A program made the position numbers and the translations under genes. From NCBI GenBank assembly GCA_036898215.1, contig CM072552.1:37644056-37708055 (forward strand): a stretch of DNA of 64,000 bases. Direction: 5' to 3'. Source of the stretch: Platycarya strobilacea. Taxonomy: Eukaryota; Streptophyta; Magnoliopsida; Fagales; Juglandaceae. Shown one piece after another: positions 1 through 11,000 of this stretch. Under the pieces are notes generated by a model, which did no database searches, was not told where the DNA came from, and worked only from the letters and a program-made list of their open reading frames with translations. How positions within the stretch are numbered: the stretch's first letter is position 1; every line of letters begins with the position of its first letter.

Positions 1-114
1 CACTGCCATGAACCATGTGATGAAGAAAGTGACCGAATTGAAGTTTTTAAAATAGTGTCTGATCTCATGGCCATAATTGAAGAACAGTGGTGGATAATCA
101 TAATTGTCTTGTAA
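1..114 (+). other. possible exon end at window edge, unrecognised
   Basis: From base 1 one frame stays open for 37 codons and ends in TAA at 112-114. The peptide begins HCHEPCDEES and has an ordinary amino-acid mix, unlike the surrounding AT-rich sequence. It could be the last exon of a gene that starts left of the window. I do not recognise the protein, no splice site can be seen because the edge cuts it, and 37 codons can be open by chance. Confidence 0.15.
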
Positions 115-906
115 ATTAAAAATGAGATAAAATATTAGAGGAAGAAGAAAAACTAGAGTCTTGGGTAGTTCTATGTTAAAATAAAGAATAAATTTTATTA
201 TTTTATGCATTTACTAGAATTATACATTTGTTAATTGAAGGTAATAACAAATAATGTAATATGTAGTGAATTGCATTCTATTACATGCATAGATGAATAT
301 TAGATTTTTCTTTTGTTTTACATGCATTTTAGTATTTTCAGAACACAAATATTATGTGTTTCAACTTGACTTAGCATTTTATATATATAAAAAAATTATG
401 CTATGAATTTTATTGTTTTGAAATTATGCTTTTCAACATTTTTTGTTTTGAAAATTTGTAAATAAAATATTGGCTTTTACATAAAAAGCATTATGCTTTT
501 ATTCAGATGAACAGTGTTAATGCACATTGGAATTACAATTGCAAGATCGTTTTGTATCCAATATCTTTGTCAGGAAAAGCTATTTTCTATTTTCTAAGAG
601 ATTTACTTGCAGAATTCCATAACTTTCAGGTTTTTGAGTCTTAGTAGATCTTAATAGTATTATTTGGAAACGGGGCTAGTTTTTGGATATTTCTTTTTAG
701 GGAAAACCTAGGTGACACCTTCAAAGGTTTTGTCGGTTGCCACGTTGGATTAATTAGGGGTAAGCAGGGTCCACTAGTGGGCTGAGAAGCACAAGATCCC
801 ACTCTGAACAATTACGGGCTGCCGTTGGTTTTTGCTTGATAGATTTCCTGCTTCTCTACTTTTAAAACAATATTCTTGAAATGCGAGGACAAATTTCTAA
901 AAATGT

Positions 907-1160
907 TTATTGTGAGATTTGGTCGGATTGATTTTAAGGGGAGTTGAGCTCTTCTAAACTTATCTTAAATTTATTATTGTATATTTTTTAAATTTTTTAT
1001 ATAAAACTTAAATTTTGATAAAGTTTTTTAATTTTTAATATACATCTTAAAAATTCTATAATAATAATAATATTAAAAATATAATATTTTATTTAATTTT
1101 CAAAATTTATTATAATTTATTTTATCTCATTTCATCTCTCAAACCAAATCACCCTTAAGA
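907..1160. mobile_element. AT-rich MITE-like element (family with AATAATAATATT core)
   Basis: The segment shares a core of AATAATAATATTAAAA and flanking phrases such as TCATCTC with segments at about 22862-23111, 25670-25838 and 62545-62765. It lies between TTTGGTCGGATT on the left and AACCAAATCACC on the right, a loose inverted terminal match. No coding capacity is seen. Family assignment is by my own comparison inside this window only. Confidence 0.35.
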
Positions 1161-1465
1161 CATAGGAGGAAGAATCCAAGACAAACCCCAACAATGCGCT
1201 AGATCTAATAGGAGGAAGAACCCATCTATTGTGAGGTCTAAAAATGCTTATAGATAAATCCTTTTGAGGGTTTATTCAAATATGGATCGTGCCTTAAGTG
1301 TTTGCTTGGAGGAAGGTGAGTATTAGGCCTGTTCATCCGGGCGGGCTGGATTATACTCGGCCTGGTTAAAATTTTTTTATATTTATTAATACTTTTGAAT
1401 TTTTTTTTTTAAATTTAAGGAAATTTTGAATTTGATTTTAAATTCGAAATTTGGATGAATATGGC

Positions 1466-1469
<4 letters not shown>

Positions 1470-1525
<56 letters not shown>
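1470..1525. repeat. (AG)n microsatellite
   Basis: About 28 uninterrupted AG units. Apparent open frames across it are low-complexity artefacts. Confidence 0.95.
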
Positions 1526-1528
<3 letters not shown>

Positions 1529-2893
1529 GAGTTGATCCCCAAAAACGCGTTGCATGCAACTATTTGGTTCCGTTAATGCCTCTCTATAAGTGACTCCAGT
1601 CCAAAGGGGCTCTGTTCTTTTAATTACTCGACCAGATACAGTTTGGAAAATTATGGTGACTTTAGTTGTCAACTTCTTCTTCAGTCCATTGAAAGCTTGG
1701 ACAGCTCATTGAATAATATTTTTGAAGACAGCAATTTCATTTAAAGTCTGTTTATGCTCTGGATATTACCTTTTTGCAGGAAGTGTTTGAATAGCTGAGG
1801 TGGTTTATTTACATTCCTACTTGTGATGTTGGGTGCCCACTTTCACGAAGCATGGATAATGCTTACGAGTCATGTTATTGTCCAGATGGTAGTAGAGCGC
1901 TGGAGGATAATTTTCAAATTATGTTCTACTCTGTTGTTCATAGAACGAAAATAATGGATGCACATGGAAGGTGCTGTAAAGTGTCTTTGCATTGGCTACG
2001 TTAAATTTTATGGAAAGTATAAGTTTGATAGAAAATTAATATTTTCACATCTATAACTTTACATTAAATTTATTATTAGATTTATTAAAATAATAATATA
2101 ATATACAATTTAAAAAATTAACAAACATATTTATAATTTATTTATCTAATAAACATATTAAAAAATAAAAAAAAAAATATTTTGATGGGTGAATGGTAAC
2201 TCTTCATACCCTTCAAGTATGAAGAATGATGTTCAAGTATATTATAACTCAAAGTTTGAATTGATGGGTTTTGATGAGGATTATTTTAGATAAAATTAAT
2301 TTGTATTTTATGAATACAATGATGAGTCTAATATTAATGTTTTTAAGCCTGTTTGCACATTCAAGTAGATTACGTAGCCACTTTGCAATATTGAGTGATG
2401 GTCTCGGCCAATGGAAAAGAGGACTTTGTTAAAATACAAATGTTGAGTGGATGATTCACATTTGAAAAATTCTACTATTATCTCTATGCTATACATTAGT
2501 CATAATTTTATCCTATTTTTATCTTCTTAACAAGAATGTGATGTAGGGATGCCGAGTAAAAAAACTTAATTAGTTTGATAGAAAAACATAAGTGATGTGT
2601 GAAATAATAGGCAAAGCTCTTTACATTTATCTAACCCGTATCAACTTTTTATATCATTTTGATGCAATCTAGTAAACTTTGACATTACAGGCTGTACTAT
2701 TTCGATAGTTCAAATAAATTTTTATTAAGTAATAGATGAGGCCTAAATAAGCAGGATTTACATGGTCACAGACCTTCATAGTCATGTTACACACGATACT
2801 CGACACAACTCTAATGTGTTAAACTTTGAGATGTAGGATGCTCACTTGAAATATGAAAAATTAAAGAGAGAAAATGAGATATTATGTGAGTTT

Positions 2894-3283
2894 TGTTGAA
2901 AATGGCCATCTAAGTGTGAAGATGTAAATGTAAATGCATGGAGAAGTTTCATGTTAGGTGCTCAGCATCGTCCATTATCTCTACACCGTCTAATATATCT
3001 GTTGCAGCTATAGGAGACTAAATGCACCGTCTACCATTGCTGCACCGTCCATTTGCACAAAGTCCTATATAGTTGCTGCACTCTGATCAAAACTGGTAGA
3101 TATCTTTGTAAAGCCTCTCTTATAAAAGGAGAGCTCTGGTCTGTGTAGTAAGTGTGGTGGTGTTAGAAGTGGTAGATGTGCCAAGAGAGTGGGCGTGAGA
3201 AACTTTGAGTATTTGTAATCTCATACAAATATATTGAACTTGGATTTTAGTGGACGTAGGCAAATTGCTGATCCACTTAAATA
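2894..3283 (+). repeat. 5' LTR of the copia element (3' part lost or diverged)
   Basis: Starts TGTTGAAAATGG and matches 6110-6465 closely, including the phrases TAAATGCATG, AGGAGAGCTCTGGT and ACAAATATATTGAA. The match stops after CCACTTAAATATC. The last ~120 bases present in the right LTR are not found here. TATAAAAGGAGAGC at 3121-3134 is a likely TATA box. Confidence 0.8.
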
Positions 3284-3796
3284 TCAACTTTTGACAACTT
3301 CAGGTTGTTCCTTGCATTGAGACGAATTCATTGCCGCAAACAGAAACGAAAACAGACTTCGGAGGAGCCCACACGAGCCGTTTGAAGGTCGGAGCGTGTA
3401 CCGAAGCGCTCCACTCGCAACTGGGGGTTGAAGACGACTGAAAAACACATGCCACGCGCTCCCATACGCCGTGGAGGTTGAAGACGTGTGAATCCCACGC
3501 GTCCACGCGCCCTACAGAGCTTCTGCGTGTGTGTCCCAAGCGCTCATGCGCACGATAGAGTCTCTGCGCGTGTACGTCACGCGCCCCACGTGTCTCAGAC
3601 TCCTTTAGCGCGTGTATCACATGCACCAACGGATCTGGACCGTCTGAATTCCAGATCCATTTTTAGGCTTGATTTAAGTCATTTGGAGTCCGATTTCGAT
3701 GATCAAATAGTGCTTTCCAATTATTTGGATTATTTCAGACTCATCCGTACTATTAAAATTTTGAAATTTGTCTTCTAAAGTTTTAAAAATTCATAT

Positions 3797-4560
3797 GGAA
3801 AGTTTTGGGGGAGATAGGAGTTCTGGAAATGCTAGTAGCTTTGGGCGTAGGTCTACAATTTCAAATGCCGAGTTTAAATTAGAGAAGTTCGATGGAACTA
3901 GCAACTTTGGCATGTGACAATGTGAAGTGATGGACGTTTTGATTTAACAAGAGTTGGATATAGCGTTGGAAGAAAAACTCAACAAAATGACGGAAAAGGA
4001 TTAGAGGAAGCTTAATACCCAAGCTTGTAGTACAATCCTTTTGCGTCTTACCAAAGATCAGAAGTATTTTGTCATGAAAGAGACAAATGCAAAGGAATTT
4101 TGGCAGAAATTAGAAGATAAGTTTATGAAGAAGAGTGTTGAGAGCCGCTTGCACTTGAAGAAAAAGCTCTTCAGATTCTAATTTCGTGAAGGTATTTCTA
4201 TGTCCAAACACCTCAATAGTTACAATCAAATTCTGACTGATCTACTAAACTTGGATGTTGAAATCCAAGACGAAGACAAATCTTTATTGTTATTAAATTT
4301 CTTATCCGATACATATAAATATTTAGTTACCACACTATTGTATGTGAAAGAAAAAATCAGTTTTGACAATGTATCTAGTTTTTTGATTAGCAAGGAGTAT
4401 TGTAAAAAAGATAAACAGGTACAACTAGACACATCAAGTGAAGCATTGACAGCAAGAAAGAAACCACAATCAAGGTATCCAGGAAAGAAGAAAGGTTTTT
4501 AATTGAAAACTCGGGCCACATTACGTGGTTCATTAGTCGGTAGAAAACTCGCCAAAGAAG
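3797..4560 (+). pseudogene. Copia Gag (UBN2-type) pseudogene
   Basis: The frame beginning MESFGGDRSSGN at 3797 reads a typical Copia Gag start (AEFKLEKFDGTSNF) but meets TGA/TAA stops near 3917 and 3944 and again near 4003 and 4180. The later part, from 4200, reads SKHLNSYNQILTDL through to a Lys-rich tail, as expected of the Gag C-terminus. Gag would form the virus-like particle. The knuckle that follows at about 4561-4606 has a Tyr in place of its first Cys and a stop inside it, so this copy cannot make functional Gag. Confidence 0.85.
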
Positions 4561-4719
4561 AATATTCCTATTGTCACAACAAAGGACACTAGAAGAAGGA
4601 TTGTCCTAAATTGAATGGACAACGGAAGTATCAACCCACTACAGCCAGTGTCGCAGATAGAGATGAAGATCTAGACATTGCCTTGACAGGTTCATCATTC
4701 ATTTGTCATTCCAATGAAT

Positions 4720-5060
4720 GAATTATAGATTCCGGATGTACATATCACACGTGTTCCAATCGGGATTGGTTTATTAACTTCACAAAAATTTATGGTGGAG
4801 TAGTATGCATGGGCAACGACAGTGCCTGTAAGACTCGGGGAATAGGAAATATTCGGTTGAAGCTGCATGATGAAACCGTCAAGACTCTGACAGAAGTTAG
4901 GTTTGTTCTGGACTTGCAAAAAAATTTCATCTTATTAGGATCTCTGGATTCAAAGGGATTCAGAATCACTATTGAAGACGAAACTCTCAAAGTGGTAATG
5001 GGTGTTCAGGTGGTTATGAAGGGTTTGAGGCGAGGAAACTTGTAGTTCTTGTAAGGAAAT
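4720..5060 (+). pseudogene. Copia aspartic protease pseudogene
   Basis: The catalytic motif IIDSGCTYHTC is readable from about 4725, but the codon before it, normally Trp, is TGA. The following residues (GNDSACKTRGIGNIRLKL, then VRFVLDLQKN) fit the Copia protease fold. It would normally cut the Gag-Pol polyprotein. Inactive here because of stops on both sides. Confidence 0.8.
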
Positions 5061-6056
5061 ACTATTGATGGAATAGCTTCTACAGGCTGTGAGAAGCTAG
5101 ATGAGACTGCTGCTGACACAACTAGTCTTTGGCATATGCGTATGGGACACACTGGAGAAAAATGTTTGCAAATATTAGTAAAGAAAGGCTTACTCAAAGG
5201 TACTAAGACTGGTAAATTGTCTTTTTGTGAGCAATGTGTATTGGGGAAGCAAACGCGGATAAAGTTCGGAACCGTTGTACACAATACACAAATAATACTT
5301 GACTATGTACACTTCGATGTTTAAGGACCTACCAAAGTTGCTTTTTTGGGAGGTAAGCATTGGTTTGTAACTTTTGTAGATGATTATTTTCGTCGTGTGT
5401 GGGTGTATATGATGAAGAATAAAGATGAAGTGTTGAATATCTTCCTTATGTGGAAGAAAATGATTGAGATTCAGATTGGCAAAAAATCAAGCAGCTCAGA
5501 TTAGATAATGGAGGGGAGTACACTTTAGACCCTTTCATGAAAGTTTGTCGGAAAGAGGGAATTGTTAGATACTTCACGGTATGAGGAACACCACAGCAAA
5601 ATGGTGTGGCAGAACGAATGAATTGTACTTTGCTAGAGAAAATATGGTGTATGTTACTGGATGCTGAATTCAGTAAACAATTTTGGGCTGAAACTGTGAC
5701 ATGTCTGCCATCTCGTTAACCGACTATCCACAATTGCCATTGACAGGAAGACACCCATCGAAATGTGGAAATGTATACATGTTAATGATTATAACTTTTT
5801 ACACATTTTTGGATGTCCTGCTTACTATCATGCTAAAAAAAGTAAGTTTGATTCTAGAGTCAAGAGAACAAATTCTTGGGCTTTAATATTGGTGTAAAAT
5901 GGTATAGACTCTGATGCATAGAGTCTAAGAAGGTAATCATTAGTAGAGATGTTGCATTCAACAAATCTGAGATGCTTAGATCACATAAGTATAAAGATTT
6001 AAATGAAGGCAGCCATGATGGCGAAACATTCGGTAATTAGCTGACACATTTAAAGA
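5060..6056 (+). pseudogene. Copia integrase pseudogene
   Basis: The zinc-binding pre-integrase region is seen at 5133-5250 (LWHMRMGH, CEQCVLGKQ). The catalytic core follows (FVDDYFRRVWVY near 5375, DNGGEYT near 5502, GTPQQNGVAERMN near 5586). Stops and at least two frameshifts break it. The C-terminal FGCPAYYH region is present near 5812. Sequence typical of RT does not follow; the right LTR starts at 6110. Confidence 0.85.
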
Positions 6057-6109
6057 ATGATTTGATTTAATAGCAGCCTAGTATGACACATTTTGGTAGA
6101 TGGGGTGAT

Positions 6110-6586
6110 TGTTGAAAATGGCCACGTAAGTGTGAATATGTAAGTGTAAATGCATGAAGAAGTTTCATGTTGGCTGCTCAACACCGTCCATTATCTCAGC
6201 ACCGTCTAATATGTTTGCTGCAGCTATAGGAAACTAAATGCACCATCCACCATTGCTGCACTCTGATCAAAGCTGGTAGATATGTTTGTAAAGCCTTTCC
6301 TTTAAAAGGAGAGCTCTGGTGTGTGTAGTAAGTGTGGTGATGTTAGAAGTGGTAGAGGTGCAAAGAGAGAGTGGACGTGAAAATTTTTGAGTATTTGTAA
6401 TCCTATACAAATATATTGAATTTTGGCTCTAGTAGACGTAAGCAAATTGCTAAACCACTTAAATATCGTCTTGTGTGATTTTGGATAGTTTTGTGTGTGT
6501 GCACAACAAGCTCTGGGGCTGGTGTGGATTTAATATCTTACAAGATATTTGCTTAAATATTTCGGGTTCGTCTTTCATCTTTCTAC
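6110..6586 (+). repeat. 3' LTR of the copia element
   Basis: Starts TGTTGAAAATGGCCACG just after the purine-rich AGATGGGGTGA tract (a likely polypurine tract) and ends TTTCTACA at 6586, the usual Copia TG...CA limits. The first ~355 bases match the 5' LTR; the rest has no partner on the left. Confidence 0.75.
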
Positions 6587-8025
6587 AGCGATGCGTTAAT
6601 ATTTTAAATGTAAGAAAACAAGAAATGGCCAAAAAGATTGATATCTTTAATTACAAGAGATATACACTTAAATACAAGAAGAAGAGAAATTGTAGCCTAA
6701 AATTTAGATATTGCATCATAAAGAATAAATCTGTACAGCACATGATACGACAAACATGGAAACATGGAGTACATTATATTATTTACAACTGGTTATTAAT
6801 TTTGCTGATCTGTGGCTTAATTCTGATATGAATGCAAAGATGCTAATGAACTGGAGCTGTCTGAAGAGGTCTGGCTAACACCCCCTGCAGCTAATGGGGG
6901 AGGCAATAAATCAATAGCTTGTCATGAAGGCGGAAATAAGGAGCAATGGTAAGTGCCTTTTTGTGAAAAAATATCAACTAGTATGCCATCCATAGCCACA
7001 AGTATTTCACCAGCTTTTTAAATTCACAATTTTTTTCCAATGCTGGATGCTGTTTGTTTAACATGTTTGTGGATGGTGTTACCTATATATGATTTTGAAT
7101 GGTAATCATGTTCATGCTTATTTACACTTTTCAGTCTCCATTTCCTGCCATGTTTCCTGCCGATTTCAGCTTAGGGAAATACTCTAGTCACAAAGGAATT
7201 ATACAAAATATAATCCCATAACTGATATGGTTAGATGTGGTTGGTTGTTTAGACTCGTAGCATCCACTTCTGGCATATTTATTTAAGGTGTCTCTCACCT
7301 GCCAACTGTAGCTGTTTTATTGAAGTTTGAAATAAGTGAAACTACGTCAAATTCAAAATGACCTCCGAGCATGCAAGGAGAAGTTGCTGCTGCACATATA
7401 TATATATATATATGTATGTATATAGTCTGGATTTAAGCTCAACAACGCAAGAAAATGAAATTGGAGACCTTGGAATGAAGGTAAAATAAGGAGGAAAAAT
7501 CATAACTTTAACTGCTAAGAATAAAAAGTCCTCCACGGAGCTGTTTGTAATTCACGAGGCCAGTCTTTAGCTACTATTATATTTCTCTATTTATTTTGTT
7601 CAGCATGTTCACCTTGGATCTAGGTGCTCCTTGTGCATTCTCATTATTTTTATTACAAGTCCTACATTAATAAGATTAGGTATGATTTCTGAGCTTAGAA
7701 AGCCATTACTATTTTGTCTTACTTGCTATGGCTGTGATTGTTTTTGGTTTCTTTTCAGCTAATTTCAATTTTTCGTACGTCATTTGATGCTGAGTCACCT
7801 GCATGATCAACAAACAATGTTGAGATTAAAAAAAAAACGTTGCTGAATTATCAGTCTTCAAAATCTCAACACTGATCTTTGTCTTTAGATGGATTTCTAT
7901 GTATAAGCTCATCAATTAAATACAATAAAGATTAATAATCTTTGCAAATATAGACATTTGATACTTTTTTCCAGCCCCTGTTCTCAAAGAAGTTTCAAAC
8001 TGTAATGGCCCTACACCTTGCCTTT
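6587..8025. other. Intergenic stretch, with one exon-like open segment
   Basis: No complete gene seen. At 6829-6954 an open segment reads about 41 codons (including ELSEEVWLTPPAANGGG) and ends at a TGG-TAA that also forms a GTAAG splice-donor-like string. It resembles an exon but I do not recognise it. A TA/TG microsatellite lies near 7396-7424. Confidence 0.4.
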
Positions 8026-11000
8026 TCATTTCATATTCTCAATTCTCTGAATGCAATACTTCAGTTCCTGTTGAACATTCAATCTTGAAGGTGACAATAC
8101 TATGTCTTTCCAAATTGAACCAGCTTCGCAAGCTGGGTTAGGGTGCTTGTAAAGCTCATATATGGAGTTGGCACCGTCATTCAAATTACATACCCTTTTT
8201 AAGCAATCAATTTCTTCTGGATCAACCAGCAACGTCCTGTCTCTGTCTTTCCACCCTATCAACTTCAGAGCAACAATAATAATATCAGCATAACATGTTA
8301 AAATTCAACACACTTGTTGTAGAAACATTCTGCTAAATATATCTAGAACTCAACTGAGATTCGAGCCTTAGGTTGGTTTAAATGAAATTCTGTTGGTACA
8401 AAATTGAGGTTCTTGTTGCTACGGAAGATGTAAGAGGAATAAGAGAAATGATATATATAAGTCCCGAATGATCGAGCCTCGCACGAGTCCTTTATAAAAA
8501 AAAAGTGGACCCGGCCATGCAAAAAGTGTGAAAAACTCACTTTTCTCTTTATGGGGCCCACATTATTAGAAAAGGCTTATACTATATTTGTACATTTAAG
8601 ACTTGTACCTAATATTACTCAAGGTTATAATGGATTTACCTTTGGCGGTCCTTCCAAAGCATTGGTGCAGTATAGCCTGGCACTGTCAACTAACTGGCAG
8701 TATGTTAGGAATTGATTTGCAAATCTCTTATGGGATTTTAGTTGTGAATTTACTCTTACAGCTCTTCTACACATTATAGCCCTCCTGTTTTGAAATCCCA
8801 CCTTGATACATCAGTCTCAACTCTCAAGACAGAAAACACTTTCACAGAAACTAAAATTCAATAATTTAAGACCACCAAAATGTATTCTAAATACCTTATG
8901 CCTCGTATAACAGCCAGATAAGCATCACATACAATTCCAAAAAGCTCAATCCTGTATGGTTTTCTCTTTTTGCCTCCAACTTTCTCTGGTTCTTCATCTT
9001 CAATTTGTTCCCAGTAGTTTTCTGTTACAGTCCCATCTTCATTTACCCTATAACCAGCACCCATACGATAACGTCGGCGATGGACATTTCTTGCCATTGT
9101 TATTGTTTGCACAACAAACGGATGCCAAGAAAGGGTGCCATCCATTATCACATCACGCCCTTCATTAAGTGCTGTCACCAGGAGGGATGATGCTGCATCA
9201 GTAGATGATTGGTGAACCTGTTTGAAACAATAATTGTTGTGTCATCCTTTGGAGCTCATGCTAGGATAGACAATAATCAGTGCTAATGATGTAAGGAGGA
9301 GCATTTGGGGTATTGTGTAATCAGGTTTGGTTTTACATCTGAAGTGGTGCTAAACGGTGCAGAGAGAAACAATGACGATGATAAAGTAGGTATTTTGGGA
9401 GGGGGGAATCACTTTTTGAGAAAATATATTTGCAATCGTGAATTGTGCAATTGTTGCGTAATTATTTTGAAAAAAGTGAATAAAACATGGGATCCAAATG
9501 AAAAAAAATTATTTTTTAATAGTGGACTCTACTCTTTTTCAAAGTGATTACACAGTATTTATACAATTCACAGTATGAAGAATTACTCTTATTTTTTTTA
9601 TGGGTGATTGGGGGGAAGAATCATATCCTACCAATTCAGCAGTTTGGAGCATGTCAACATGTCCATGACCTCTGGAACTAAGGGCCCTATAGATGACATC
9701 TGATTCTTTGAAGGCGTCTGCCTCAATTATAACTGCATTCCCTGCTGCTCCTACCCAGAATGGCCTGTTCACATTTCATCCACCAACAATCAACATTAGC
9801 TCTTTGTTTCTTCTTTTATTTCTTACATAATTCTAAATCCTATCATTTTTAAGGCTACATAACAAGATATATTTAATCTTTGGCGCTGGAAATTTTTAGC
9901 TGTGAATTTGATCTTAAGAATGAAATACATTCAATAAGAGCATTCACAACTCACTAGCTAAATGACATCTTAAGTTAAATTTTGGCTAAAAAACATTACA
10001 AACCTGCTTCAACAAGCACTCTAAAACTAAAATAAATTTAGTTTTCTCTCTTCTTACTTTCCAAATTTAACTAGAGGAAAGCGAAAGCTAATTACTTTTG
10101 AGACTAAATTAATTTAGTTTTATCTCTCTTTGCTCTCTTGATAATTTCTAAATTACTTTTGAAAATTAATATTTTAATAGAATAGCTATTGATTTGTTGA
10201 GCTTGTTATTTGATGTAGTTAAAAGTGGCTAGCTAAAATTTATAAAAGTGAAATTTTAAGCCAAAATTTGACTAAATTTTAACTAGTGGGTTATGAATGC
10301 TCTAAGGCTTCACATTTGACTTTGCTAGCATACTATAATCGTGGGGGTAAAAAAGCATTTATATATATGTACTATCTGGTTTGCTGACAAGCTGTTGCTT
10401 CTTTCCCCTTGAGGTTTTAACTTTGTTAATCAAAACTAAAACAGAAACAATCTTGGAGCTTGATAGAGAAAATTCTAAATCAGGTGTGACTTTTACAAGA
10501 TATACATACATACGTACGTACACACACACACACACATATATGAAATGTAGAATAATAATGTTCATACTCTTTGAGAATGTCTTGAAGCACAGTGCTCTTC
10601 CCAGCTCCCATCCCACCACCCATGAAGAGGAGGACGGGACTCCTATCGCTGTGTGCCACCGGAGCCATCACCTCCGTACATCGTGAGTCATCATTCATTA
10701 TCATTCCCATTGCTTTCAGCTCCTCTACTAATGTGGTGAACACTCTAGCCACCTTGAGGTTCTTTGTTACCCTCTGAAATCTCTGTTCCCTATATCAAGA
10801 AAGAAGGGAGAACAAGGAAGATTCAATCTTTTTTCCCGCATTCAATAATGGTGGTAATAATAAGTGATGTAATGCTAGGACAATAAAATAATGGTGGTTA
10901 ATATGATGATTAATACATTTTTCATGGTTAAATTGTCACATTATTTTGACTGCTTGGGGGAAAACACCGGTAGTTAAGAGAATGACAAGTAATTGATTTA

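Larger units (their letters stand above)
115..2893. other. AT-rich intergenic stretch
   Basis: No gene seen. The stretch holds an AT-rich MITE-like segment around 907-1160, a long GA microsatellite at 1470-1525, and unannotated AT-rich DNA. Short open frames here are low complexity (for example the Ser-Leu run read from the GA tract). Confidence 0.6.
2894..6586 (+). mobile_element. Decayed Ty1/copia LTR retrotransposon, RT-RNaseH deleted
   Basis: A left LTR-like segment (2894 to about 3283) and a right LTR (6110-6586) share long stretches beginning TGTTGAAAATGGCC. Between them, on the plus strand, are Gag (UBN2 type), a zinc knuckle, an aspartic protease (IIDSGCTYH) and an integrase in the Copia order. 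The RT and RNase H that should follow integrase are absent: the integrase tail runs into the right LTR within a few hundred bases. All domains carry in-frame stops or shifts. No matching target-site duplication is visible, so the insertion is old or rearranged. Confidence 0.9.

Noticed and set aside
1415..1672. 85-codon frame over the GA tract
   Set aside because: Mostly a Leu-Ser dipeptide run produced by the microsatellite.
10480..10752. 90-codon frame as a separate gene
   Set aside because: It is exon 5 of the kinase read through its donor into an AC/TATG microsatellite.
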